Shown here: positions 1-5,799 of the stretch, one piece after another
How the letters are laid out: every line of letters begins with the position of its first letter
Numbering within the stretch: position 1 is the stretch's first letter
Origin: Candidatus Bathyarchaeota archaeon
Lineage (GTDB): Archaea; Thermoproteota; Bathyarchaeia; Bathyarchaeales; DTEX01
DNA: 10,284 bases
Direction of reading: 5' to 3'
Assembly: GCA_003601695.1 (NCBI GenBank)
Contig: PIYH01000039.1
Coordinates: 1-10,284, forward strand
Notes under the pieces: generated by a model
Databases searched by the model: none
Told to the model about the DNA's origin: nothing
Seen by the model: only the letters and a program-made list of their open reading frames with translations
Position numbers and translations under genes: made by a program

Positions 1-2
1 TA

Positions 3-989
3 TCTCTTACTTTTGTGTGGCTTATCCCAAGGCTTATGCCAGGTGATCCTATACGTCAACTGGTAAGCGAGATACTTGTCGGAGCAGGTGAAGGAGGACA
101 AACAGCGGCTGTAGGAACTACTCAGTTTACCGTCAGGCAGGCTGAACTCCTATATAAGCACTACGTTAAGAAGTTCGGTTTAGATAAACCGCCTCACATT
201 CAGTATCTTCTAATGTTTTACAGGATATTTACGGGAGATATGGGTATGTCGATAAAGTTTCAGCCAGAAACTGTTTTGAATATCGTCTTAAAAGCCTTAC
301 CTTGGAGCCTAGGCTTACTGATTCCGGCAACTATAACGGCATGGGTGATAGGTAACTTGTTGGGAGCCTATGCGGCCTATAAAGGTGGAAAGACAGATAA
401 TATCGTATATTCTGTCTTCTTGTTTCTATCTCAGATGCCCTACTACTGGTTTGCTCTAATTCTCATCTACGCTTTAGCTATCAAGATTAGATTATTTCCA
501 GCTGCAGGAGCATATAGTGTAGGCGCAGTACCGACATTTACGTGGTGTTTCTTCGTAGACTTTCTCCAACATTACACTTTACCGTTTCTTTCCCTTGTGC
601 TAATAGCTTTAGGTGGACAGGCCATAGGTATGAGAACTATGACTATATACGAGCTAAACTCTGATTACATGGATTATAGTGAATCCATCGGTTTAAGCGA
701 TAGAAAGCTTATTCGATACGCGTTCAGAAATGCTATACTGCCCCAGATCACAGGTCTCGCTATACATTTAGGAAGAACTGTAAGCGGTCAGATAGTAACT
801 GAAACAGTATTCGGCTATCCAGGTATAGGCTACATAATATATCAAGCTATCTTGAATGCAGATTATCCCCTAATCGAAGGGGCCTTCATGATACTCATAG
901 CATCCGTTCTGTTAATGAACTTTTTGATGGATATACTCTATGCCTACATAGACCCTAGGATTAAAGCTGTTTATACAGGGGAGAAGTAA
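3..989 (+). CDS. ABC transporter permease, DppB/OppB type (5' partial)
   Basis: Inner permease of a dipeptide/oligopeptide (or nickel/sugar-type Dpp family) importer; with permease C it forms the membrane channel. The reading frame is open to the window edge: four codons precede the GTG at 15, and the text runs straight into the family's early motif (LIPRLMPGDP), so the true start and most of the first membrane helix lie upstream. Counting from GTG 15, hydrophobic segments lie at about residues 98-122, 131-158, 186-206 and 287-311. The EAA-type loop that docks on the ATPase is at about 220-245 (SESIGLSDRKLIRYAFRNA), followed by the typical TVFGYPGIG motif near 264-272. The stop codon overlaps the next start by one base (TAATG), so translation is probably coupled. 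Family is confident; the substrate cannot be read from the sequence. Confidence 0.93.
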   Translation, partial: SLTFVWLIPRLMPGDPIRQLVSEILVGAGEGGQTAAVGTTQFTVRQAELLYKHYVKKFGLDKPPHIQYLLMFYRIFTGDMGMSIKFQPETVLNIVLKALPWSLGLLIPATITAWVIGNLLGAYAAYKGGKTDNIVYSVFLFLSQMPYYWFALILIYALAIKIRLFPAAGAYSVGAVPTFTWCFFVDFLQHYTLPFLSLVLIALGGQAIGMRTMTIYELNSDYMDYSESIGLSDRKLIRYAFRNAILPQITGLAIHLGRTVSGQIVTETVFGYPGIGYIIYQAILNADYPLIEGAFMILIASVLLMNFLMDILYAYIDPRIKAVYTGEK

Positions 990-1843
990 TGGCTGAGAAA
1001 ATAGTGAATGCTGGCAGGCTCATAGTAAGGTATAAAAAGTTGCTGATCGGAGTTATCATGTTATCGGCCATGGTGATCTTCTGTGTCCCAGGTATGATAC
1101 TTTATCCTGTAGATCCTAGAGCCATAATCTTCAGAGATCTGCAGCCTCCATCTTCTACGAACCCGCTGGGCACAGATGTTTTTGGCAGAGATGTTTTAGC
1201 ACAGCTGATTCATGGAACTTACAATTCGTTTAGAATAGGCATTCTAGCAGGCCTTATAGCTACTCTCATAGGTATAGCGATAGGTGCTACCGCAGGATAC
1301 TTTGGAGGAATAGTGGATGACATCTTAAATCTAGTGACAAATACATTCCTTGTAATACCAACTTTAGCTCTCCTCATAGTTATCGCATCCTACATCAGGA
1401 TAAGAAGCGAGCTTATGATGATTCTAATCATAGGAGCTACTTCTTGGCCTTGGACGGCTAGAGCTATAAGGGCTCAAGTATATAGTCTTAAAGCTAGAGA
1501 ATTCGTAGATCTAGCTAAAATCTCCGGTCTACCAAGACATGAGATTATAATATTCGAGATACTGCCAAATATGCTATCCTATATAGTAATGTGTTTCACT
1601 CTTCAGATGGCTGGTGCTATTCTAAGCGAGGCGGGTTTGAGCGCCATCGGTTTAGGTCCTACCGCTCTGATAACCTTAGGTATGATACTCCGGTGGACTA
1701 TAGTATGGGAGGCACCTAGAATAGGGACATGGTGGTGGTTCGTCCCTCCCGGACTAATAATAACCCTGATAGCAGTATCCTTCCTCCTCATAAACAGTGG
1801 TTTAGATGAAATTTATAATCCAAGGTTGAGGAGAATGCGCTGA
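989..1843 (+). CDS. ABC transporter permease, DppC/OppC type
   Basis: Second membrane subunit of the same importer, 284 residues, normal for the family. A short cytoplasmic N-terminus and helix (about 17-38) lead to the family hallmark LGTDVFGRDVL at 60-70. Further hydrophobic segments lie near 83-104, 115-135, 140-155, 197-225 and 252-269. The EAA loop is at about 170-194 (REFVDLAKISGLPRHEIIIF), and the protein ends with the usual LDEIYNPRLR. The ATG at 989 overlaps the previous stop by one base, and GGGGAG at 979-984 is a well-placed ribosome binding site. The two ATPase genes follow after 2 bases, so this is one operon. The heterodimeric pairing with permease B is known for the family. Confidence 0.93.
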   Translation: MAEKIVNAGRLIVRYKKLLIGVIMLSAMVIFCVPGMILYPVDPRAIIFRDLQPPSSTNPLGTDVFGRDVLAQLIHGTYNSFRIGILAGLIATLIGIAIGATAGYFGGIVDDILNLVTNTFLVIPTLALLIVIASYIRIRSELMMILIIGATSWPWTARAIRAQVYSLKAREFVDLAKISGLPRHEIIIFEILPNMLSYIVMCFTLQMAGAILSEAGLSAIGLGPTALITLGMILRWTIVWEAPRIGTWWWFVPPGLIITLIAVSFLLINSGLDEIYNPRLRRMR

Positions 1844-1845
1844 AG

Positions 1846-2820
1846 ATGAGTTTAGTCCTTGAGGCTCGCCATATTGAAGGAGGATATAATCTAGGCGCAG
1901 GTTTCCTTAAAGCCGTAGACAACTGCGATCTATATGCCTATGAAGGCGAGATAGTTGGAGTAGCAGGTGAATCTGGATGCGGTAAGTCGACCTTAGCTAA
2001 GCTTATAATGGGATTTACTAAACCTCCTCTTAAACTAGTTGGAGGCAAGTCTATCGTAGATGGTATCGACATATACGGACTCTCATGGAAGGAAAGGAGG
2101 AGCTTATGGGGCAAAGTCGTAACAATGATACCTCAAGCTTCCATGAATGCCTTAAACCCTACCAAGAGAATCAGAGATATCATATTCGACGTCGTTAAGG
2201 AGAAGTTTCCGATACCGCCTTCGAAAAGTGAGGTCTTAGATATGGCTAAAAAGAGGTTTGAAGAAATAGGATTAGACCCTGTGGCTTTGAGCATGTATCC
2301 GATAGAGCTTAGTGGAGGTATGAAGCAGAGAGCTGTCATAGCGGTATCGACGCTGTTAAATCCCTCCTTTTTGATTGCGGATGAGCCTACGTCAGCTTTA
2401 GACGTTTCAACTCAAAAACTCTTACTAGAGCTTCTCTATACGCTTGTAAGAAAAAAGATAGTTAAAACCTTAATTTTCATATCTCACGATATCGTTACTT
2501 TACGTCAGATTTGTGATAAAATGTGTATAATGTATGCAGGTGAAATTCTAGAGATTTCAGATACAGAAGCAATAATGAATAGACCTTTACATCCCTACAC
2601 CAAAGGGCTCATGGAATCTGTAATATCGCTCTCACCATCAATCAGGAAGACCACGCTTAAGGGTATACCTGGAGCTCCTCCAAATCTACTAAATCCTCCT
2701 TCCGGATGTCGTTTTCATCCCAGATGCCCCTACGCTATGCCTGTATGCAGAAAGAAGGAACCCTCTCTCAGAGAAGTTGAGGAAGGAAGATTTGTCGCCT
2801 GCTGGCTTCACCTAAGATAG
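1846..2820 (+). CDS. Peptide-type ABC transporter ATP-binding protein, DppD/OppD type
   Basis: Cytoplasmic ATPase of the importer, 324 residues. Visible motifs are Walker A GESGCGKST at 41-49, the Q-loop at Q97 (MIPQASMNALNP), signature LSGGM at 155-159, Walker B FLIADE at 175-180, the D-loop SALD, and the H-loop His214. The C-terminal oligopeptide-transporter extension (GAPPNLLNPPSGCRFHPRCP) carries four cysteines (C288, C294, C301, C319). This CX5CX6CX17C arrangement is shared by D-type subunits and has been associated with an iron-sulfur cluster in related proteins; a cluster here is inferred. ATG 1846 starts two bases after the preceding stop, with GAGGAG (about 1828-1833) inside the preceding gene as a possible binding site. 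The HPRCPYA-type tail separates it from generic ABC ATPases. Confidence 0.94.
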   Translation: MSLVLEARHIEGGYNLGAGFLKAVDNCDLYAYEGEIVGVAGESGCGKSTLAKLIMGFTKPPLKLVGGKSIVDGIDIYGLSWKERRSLWGKVVTMIPQASMNALNPTKRIRDIIFDVVKEKFPIPPSKSEVLDMAKKRFEEIGLDPVALSMYPIELSGGMKQRAVIAVSTLLNPSFLIADEPTSALDVSTQKLLLELLYTLVRKKIVKTLIFISHDIVTLRQICDKMCIMYAGEILEISDTEAIMNRPLHPYTKGLMESVISLSPSIRKTTLKGIPGAPPNLLNPPSGCRFHPRCPYAMPVCRKKEPSLREVEEGRFVACWLHLR

Positions 2821-2832
2821 GAGGGATAAACT

Positions 2833-3624
2833 TTGCTTAGAGTGGAAAACCTTACTAAGATATTCAGAACAGGTTTCCTAGGTAAGGGCGAAGAGATAAT
2901 CGCTGTAAACGAAGTGAGTTTCCTCCTTAGGAAAGGTGAAATATTATCGCTTATAGGCGAAAGCGGGAGTGGTAAAACAACAGTAGCCCGGCTTATACTA
3001 AAACTATTAAGACCTACATCTGGACATATTTACTATAAAGACACGGATATATGGGATATACCTAGTAAAACCTACTGGAGGAAGATTCAAGCAATATTCC
3101 AAGACCCCTATGCCTCTTTCAACTCTTTCTACAAAGTGGATAGAATTCTTAAAAACGTATTCAAACTTTTCCCCGATAAAATATCTGAAGAAGAGAAGGA
3201 TAGAAAAATATATGAAGTCTTAGAGAGAATAGGTTTAGACCCCAAAGAAGTCCTTGGGAAACATCCCTTCGAGCTTAGTGGCGGGCAGATGCAGAGACTC
3301 CTATTAGCTCGATGCCTGATAATAGATCCAGAAGTGATCATTGCAGATGAGCCTACGAGCATGATAGACGCTTCTATGAGAGTAATCCTCCTTAACATAC
3401 TTAAAGAGCTAAGCAATAAAGCAGGCAAGTCTATAATCTTCATAACTCACGACATAAGCCAAGCCTTCTACGTAAGCGATAGAGTTCTAGTTATGTATCG
3501 TGGAAGAATAGTTGAGAGTGACTCTGTAGAACATATTCTTTTTTCTCCTCAACACCCTTATACTAAAAGACTAATATCAGATGTCCCTAAACTTCATGAG
3601 AAATTTAAGTTTACCTTAACGTAA
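2833..3624 (+). CDS. Peptide-type ABC transporter ATP-binding protein, DppF/OppF type
   Basis: Second ATPase of the importer, 263 residues. It has Walker A GESGSGKTT at 42-50, Q-loop Q90 (IFQDPYASFN), signature LSGGQ at 148-152, Walker B VIIADE at 168-173, D-loop SMID, and H-loop His206. It ends soon after QHPYTKRLISDVP and lacks the cysteine-bearing tail present in the D subunit. This short form is common in archaeal F subunits and means that only the D subunit could hold a metal cluster. The start is TTG 2833, supported by AGGAGGG at about 2819-2825 and by the family's N-terminal LRVENLTKIF. It lies 12 bases after permease-operon gene three and is the last gene of the operon. Confidence 0.93.
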   Translation: MLRVENLTKIFRTGFLGKGEEIIAVNEVSFLLRKGEILSLIGESGSGKTTVARLILKLLRPTSGHIYYKDTDIWDIPSKTYWRKIQAIFQDPYASFNSFYKVDRILKNVFKLFPDKISEEEKDRKIYEVLERIGLDPKEVLGKHPFELSGGQMQRLLLARCLIIDPEVIIADEPTSMIDASMRVILLNILKELSNKAGKSIIFITHDISQAFYVSDRVLVMYRGRIVESDSVEHILFSPQHPYTKRLISDVPKLHEKFKFTLT

Positions 3625-3633
3625 ACCTACGTT
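3618..3633 (+). terminator. Hairpin over the stop codon of the ABC operon
   Basis: A perfect 6-bp inverted repeat (AACGTA / TACGTT) with a 4-base loop spans the TAA of the last operon gene and is followed by a pyrimidine run (TCTCT). It sits where a terminator or 3'-end processing signal would be expected. Archaeal termination depends mainly on U-tracts, and the tract here is short, so the role is uncertain. Confidence 0.3.
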
Positions 3634-3655
3634 TCTCTAGAGATCTTATCCTCAG

Positions 3656-3675
3656 AATTATCATTAATGATTATT
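3656..3675. repeat. AT-rich 20-bp dyad symmetry downstream of the ABC operon
   Basis: Nine of ten base pairs match across the axis between 3665 and 3666; the inner 12 bases (ATCATTAATGAT) are a perfect palindrome. It lies 32 bases past the operon end in a non-coding stretch. It could be an operator for a dimeric regulator of something downstream, or a transcript-end hairpin. AT-rich palindromes also arise by chance. Confidence 0.35.
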
Positions 3676-3732
3676 CATTCGCATAGAAATAACGATGGTT
3701 TGTGTTAATTAAGAGGGAGAAAGAGTTCTAAA

Positions 3733-3828
3733 ATGCAGGGTAGCGTCTATGAAAAGTATAGAAGAGAGTACAAATGCGTAGGCCTTTATCTAAGAAGAAA
3801 GAGTGTTAAGATTCTAACTATGAAGTAG
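3733..3828 (+). CDS. Possible very small basic protein (31 residues)
   Basis: An ATG-started frame of 31 residues, rich in Lys, Arg and Tyr (begins MQGSVYEKYRREY, ends KSVKILTMK). A purine run GAGGGAG at about 3712-3718 lies 14 bases upstream, rather far for a ribosome binding site. The family is not recognised. The composition reads more like coding than random sequence, but the length gives little statistical support. It could also be debris of a larger decayed gene, since the rest of 3625-3930 has no other frame worth calling. Confidence 0.18.
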   Translation: MQGSVYEKYRREYKCVGLYLRRKSVKILTMK

Positions 3829-3845
3829 AAATACTTTTTCTTTTC

Positions 3846-3861
3846 GTCAAGGGTTCTTGAC
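3846..3861. repeat. Short perfect hairpin (GTCAAG / CTTGAC) after a T-rich run
   Basis: A 6-bp inverted repeat with a GGTT loop, preceded by a T-rich run (CTTTTTCTTTT) at about 3834-3844. It is about 80 bases before the next possible gene. On the minus strand the T-run becomes an A-run, so it does not look like a terminator for that strand. No function can be assigned. Confidence 0.25.
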
Positions 3862-3944
3862 TGGATTGTCTATGACGTTAGAATTAAATGAGCCTTAAAC
3901 CTTGGAATTATTGTGGTAATCAGTGATGGAGGAGGATGAGAAGT

Positions 3945-4178
3945 TTGAAGCGATTTCATATGTTACTTCAAAAACTTAATTTAAGGCTATATGGCTTCTT
4001 AGACTTGTATGTTTTTTCGTACGCAGCCTTAACATCCTTTGCCTTTACCGTTTTTCTCCCAGCGTATAATGTGGACTCGACTGCTCCGTTTTCCGCGGAT
4101 GATTTTCAAGCTATTCAAGCAGAGGCCTATAAGATGAAACCAAGGAGATCCACGAGAACTTTTAAGGGGGTAATCTGA
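3945..4178 (+). CDS. Hypothetical membrane-anchored small protein, probably 5' part of a frameshifted gene
   Basis: Not recognised as a known family. The TTG at 3945 is chosen because GGAGGAGG at 3928-3935 lies nine bases upstream; the in-frame ATG at 3936 overlaps that site and is too close, and an ATG at 3960 is another option. The product has a short basic N-terminus (MKRFHMLLQKLNLR) and one hydrophobic stretch at about 15-40 (FLDLYVFSYAALTSFAF), consistent with a signal anchor. An acidic polar segment follows (DSTAPFSADDFQAIQAEAYK). The last residues (RRSTRTFKGVI) lose this character, while another frame immediately continues with protein-like sequence to 4267. The simplest reading is a gene broken near 4138-4165. 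It stands about 320 bases after the ABC operon, so membership is unlikely. Confidence 0.42.
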   Translation: MKRFHMLLQKLNLRLYGFLDLYVFSYAALTSFAFTVFLPAYNVDSTAPFSADDFQAIQAEAYKMKPRRSTRTFKGVI

Positions 4179-4267
4179 ACCTAAAGGCTGGTGAGGATGT
4201 TTATGTTAATCGGAAGACGAGCATTCTGATCTACATGGAAATTCTCGGAAATAAAATGACAAAATAA
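4133..4267 (+). pseudogene. Continuation of the preceding ORF in a shifted frame
   Basis: The frame open after 4132 reads DETKEIHENF, hits TAA at 4163-4165, then continues as LNLKAGEDVYVNRKT and SILIYMEILGNKMTK to a stop at 4265-4267. The balanced charged and beta-strand-like text, with no start codon placed to serve it, suggests the natural C-terminus of the gene that begins at 3945. The break region contains homopolymers (TTTT and GGGGG at 4160-4170); shortening one and lengthening the other would join EIHENF to KGGNLNLKAG without a stop. This may be true decay or a sequencing/assembly slip. It is an inference from reading frames, not from a recognised homolog. Confidence 0.35.
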
Positions 4268-4295
4268 TGTCTAATCAAAGCGGTTGGTTAAGTCT

Positions 4296-5072
4296 TCACC
4301 ACATTATGATGATGCGGACTATAGTATCATTGTAGTCGGGGGGTTCGTATATCGCTCGATTCCAGTACGGCGACCCGATTATTGGATTGACTATCTCATC
4401 TGTTTGAGGTTCTATGAATATTAAACCGTGATCTGTTGTGTTGAAGCAGACGATTGCATGTGCATATTCTGGAAATTCTATTTCGACATAGCCGCATCGA
4501 TATCCAGCCTTGAAAGCGTTGTTTTTAAAGTCAGCGGCAAAATTTATACATGTATAGTTTTCTTCGTTGTATTCATTTTTGTCTGTCTGGTCAATCTTGA
4601 GAAATTGAAGAACTTCTAGATAAGTTGGGTCGCGGATAGTGTAGCCTCTTCCAGCACCATCTATTACACCTTGCCGGTAGCCGGTGATGTATCCTGTTTC
4701 ATTTCCGAGTTTGAAGCCTGTTGCGTTGCCGGTTCTGAAACCATCTGTATAGCCACTGTTGTATCCGGTGTCATATCCTGTTCTGTATCCGCTTTTGTTG
4801 CCAGCTTCATATCCAGTATTATACCCTGCGTCATATCCTATCTTGTATCCTGTTTTGTACCCTGTACTGTTGCCGATAACGAAGCCTGCATTATAACCAG
4901 CTTCTCTTCCAACCTTATACCCATCGTCATGACCTACTTCGTATCCTTTGCTATATCCAGACTTATATCCTCGGTTAAACGCGTATGTATAGGATCCATA
5001 TAGTGCCCCGGTCACAACCAGAATGGTTAGGATTGCAAGAGTTGCTTTTTTAAGACTCCGGTTTCCTCTCAT
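4296..5072 (-). CDS. Membrane-anchored GYxxG tetrapeptide-repeat protein with transglutaminase/papain-like C-terminal domain
   Basis: A 258-residue surface protein. A basic N-terminus (MRGNRSLKK) and a hydrophobic segment at about 10-31 form a signal anchor or signal peptide, which places the rest outside the cell. Residues 32-143 are 28 consecutive tetrapeptides ending in Gly; about 20 begin with Tyr or Phe. The C-terminal domain (about 150-258) has CINFAADFKNNA with C175, then HAIVCFNTTDHG with H205, then FIEPQTDE with E221/D225. This order matches the Cys-His-Asp/Glu layout of transglutaminase-like cysteine proteases, but catalysis is inferred. N-x-S/T sequons lie at N68, N92, N116, N124, N172, N211 and N248. 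The ATG at 5072 is preferred because GGGGG lies eight bases upstream; a TTG at 5087 would add five residues but has only T-rich sequence before it. It appears monocistronic. The repeat resembles the Gly-rich motif of Yae1-type proteins, but the context does not support that role. Confidence 0.85.
   Translation of the reverse strand: MRGNRSLKKATLAILTILVVTGALYGSYTYAFNRGYKSGYSKGYEVGHDDGYKVGREAGYNAGFVIGNSTGYKTGYKIGYDAGYNTGYEAGNKSGYRTGYDTGYNSGYTDGFRTGNATGFKLGNETGYITGYRQGVIDGAGRGYTIRDPTYLEVLQFLKIDQTDKNEYNEENYTCINFAADFKNNAFKAGYRCGYVEIEFPEYAHAIVCFNTTDHGLIFIEPQTDEIVNPIIGSPYWNRAIYEPPDYNDTIVRIIIMW
4644..4979 (-). repeat. 28 tandem 12-bp units encoding xxxG tetrapeptides
   Basis: The coding strand has an uninterrupted 12-base period encoding F/Y-x-x-G units. 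Neighbouring units differ at the two middle codons and at synonymous positions, so the array is old and kept by selection on protein rather than freshly duplicated DNA. Units 10, 16, 22 and 24 start with Asn instead of an aromatic residue; units 5, 7, 27 and 28 also deviate (His, Arg, Val, Ala). Gly at the fourth position never fails. Confidence 0.9.
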
Positions 5073-5116
5073 GCTTGGAGCCCCCAAAAAAGTGGTATTT
5101 CATAGTTTAGATGTTT

Positions 5117-5130
5117 TAGATTTTAAGGTT
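5117..5130 (-). promoter_or_regulatory. Possible TATA box for the GYxxG-repeat gene
   Basis: On the minus strand, AAACCTTAAAATC precedes the gene; a box centred near 5123 would put transcription start near 5097, giving a leader of about 25 bases to the ATG at 5072. The match to an archaeal BRE/TATA is weak and made by eye. Confidence 0.3.
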
Positions 5131-5192
5131 TGCGCAAAAATTGGGATAGTTCCCTCCCCTCAGTCTTCACAGACAAAAATACCTCTTGATTC

Positions 5193-5333
5193 ATGAAAAT
5201 ATTTTCCCAAAAAGGAGCGAAAGAGAAGAAGGGGGAGAAGTTGGATAAAGAAAGTTATAGACGAGGCTTTGAGGATTGCGCAGAACTTTGTTTTATAGAA
5301 ATATCTGAATCTAAGACACTCTAAGAAGCAAAG
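5193..5333 (+). pseudogene. Truncated small acidic/basic ORF with a Y-x-x-G-F-E-D motif
   Basis: From ATG 5193 the frame gives 43 residues: a Lys-rich leader (KGAKEKKGEKLDKE), then SYRRGFEDCAELCFIEISES, then KTL and TAA at 5322-5324. A TTG at 5241 has GGGGGAG only three bases ahead. After the TAA the same frame goes on with Glu-Ala-Lys, so one base change (GAA to TAA) would restore KTLEEAK, a pattern typical of a continuing helix. The frame then dissolves into the integrase remnant. The segment therefore looks like the front of a small helical protein gene cut by a rearrangement. No family is named with confidence. Confidence 0.3.
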
Positions 5334-5644
5334 AGCCAACATCACAAGGAAACTCAAGAACCTAGCTACTGCGCATTCACTTTCATACATTCCGGCACTG
5401 GAAAGCAACGATGCTGTATCATCAAACCAAGGGCATCCTATATGTCATGCGATTCTTAAGGCACAAGAACATACAGAACACGCTCATCTACATTCAGCTT
5501 GAAGAAGCGATCTTCAAGAGGGAGAATGACGAGTTCATCTGTAAGACTGCAAAGACAGTCGTGGAGGCGAAGATGCTCATAGAGGCTGGTTTCGAGTACG
5601 TCTGCGAATTCGACGGAGTCAAGCTCTTCGGAAAACGGAAATGA
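5323..5644 (+). pseudogene. Tyrosine recombinase/integrase C-terminal remnant (frameshifted)
   Basis: Decayed C-terminal half of an archaeal tyrosine recombinase. Text in one frame (KKQRANITRKLKN, to 5361) shifts by +1 (or -2) near 5362-5365 into LLRIHFHTFRHWKATMLYHQ. The H-x-x-R box is HTFR (5384-5395). The next catalytic His is in FLRHKN, where the usual LGH has become LRH, and the nucleophile is the Tyr of NTLIYIQ (5489-5491). The tail EAKMLIEAGFEYVCEFDG followed by VKLFGKRK is the extension typical of many archaeal integrases. The N-terminal core-binding domain and first catalytic Arg are absent, so the remnant cannot be an active recombinase. An ATG at 5411 gives a 77-residue open frame but is an internal Met. 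It ends 34 bases from the 3' end of a tRNA gene, the usual target for such enzymes. Confidence 0.82.
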
Positions 5645-5655
5645 ACATAATATGG

Positions 5656-5689
5656 AGTGGGGCAGGTGAATCAAATAGTGGGGCCGGTG
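5656..5689. repeat. Short direct near-repeat of the tRNA 3' end (possible attachment-site scar)
   Basis: AGTGGGGCAGGTG (5656-5668) and AGTGGGGCCGGTG (5677-5689) match at 12 of 13 bases. The second copy covers the acceptor end of the tRNA-Pro gene. Integrases often recombine at tRNA 3' ends and leave partial copies, and the integrase remnant is next door. The repeat is short, so chance is possible. Confidence 0.35.
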
Positions 5690-5754
5690 GGATTTGAACC
5701 CACGACCTCGCGAGCCCCAGTCGCGAATCTTAGACCAAGCTGGACCACGGCCCC
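5679..5754 (-). tRNA. tRNA-Pro (anticodon GGG)
   Basis: Cloverleaf read on the minus strand. The acceptor is GGGGCCG / CGGCCCC (7 bp) with discriminator A at 5679. The D-arm has GG in its loop (AGCTTGGTCTAA) and a weak fourth pair (C-A). The anticodon stem is CGCGA / TCGCG around loop CTGGGGC, giving anticodon GGG. The variable loop is AGGTC, and the T-arm is GTGGG-TTCAAAT-CCCAC. There is no intron, and CCA is not encoded. Length is 76 nt. It decodes CCC/CCU proline codons. Confidence 0.96.
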
Positions 5755-5785
5755 GCTGGCAGTCAAGTTATTTTTTGGATTTGCC

Positions 5786-5799
5786 TGTAAATATATTCT
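5786..5799 (-). promoter_or_regulatory. TATA box of tRNA-Pro
   Basis: On the minus strand, AGAATATATTTACA is centred about 39 bases before the tRNA 5' end. Allowing the usual 25-or-so bases to the start of transcription leaves a short 5' leader for RNase P. It is the best TATA-like stretch upstream of the tRNA. Confidence 0.5.

Noticed and set aside
4644..4979. CRISPR-like or other non-coding repeat array
   Set aside because: The 12-base period is a codon-level tetrapeptide repeat inside an open frame, with no spacers and no conserved long repeat unit.
4671..5003. 110-residue plus-strand frame rich in Ser, Ile, Val and Cys
   Set aside because: It is the mirror of the 12-base repeat array of the minus-strand GYxxG gene; its regularity comes from that array.
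4296..5072. Yae1-type cytosolic factor suggested by the Gly-rich repeat
   Set aside because: The N-terminal membrane segment, seven sequons and the C-terminal Cys/His domain point to an extracytoplasmic protein.
5160..5408. 82-residue frame on the minus strand, hydrophobic and Phe/Leu-rich
   Set aside because: It lies opposite the integrase remnant and the truncated small ORF. Its hydrophobic text is what the reverse of Lys/Glu-rich coding gives, and the plus strand has recognisable integrase motifs.
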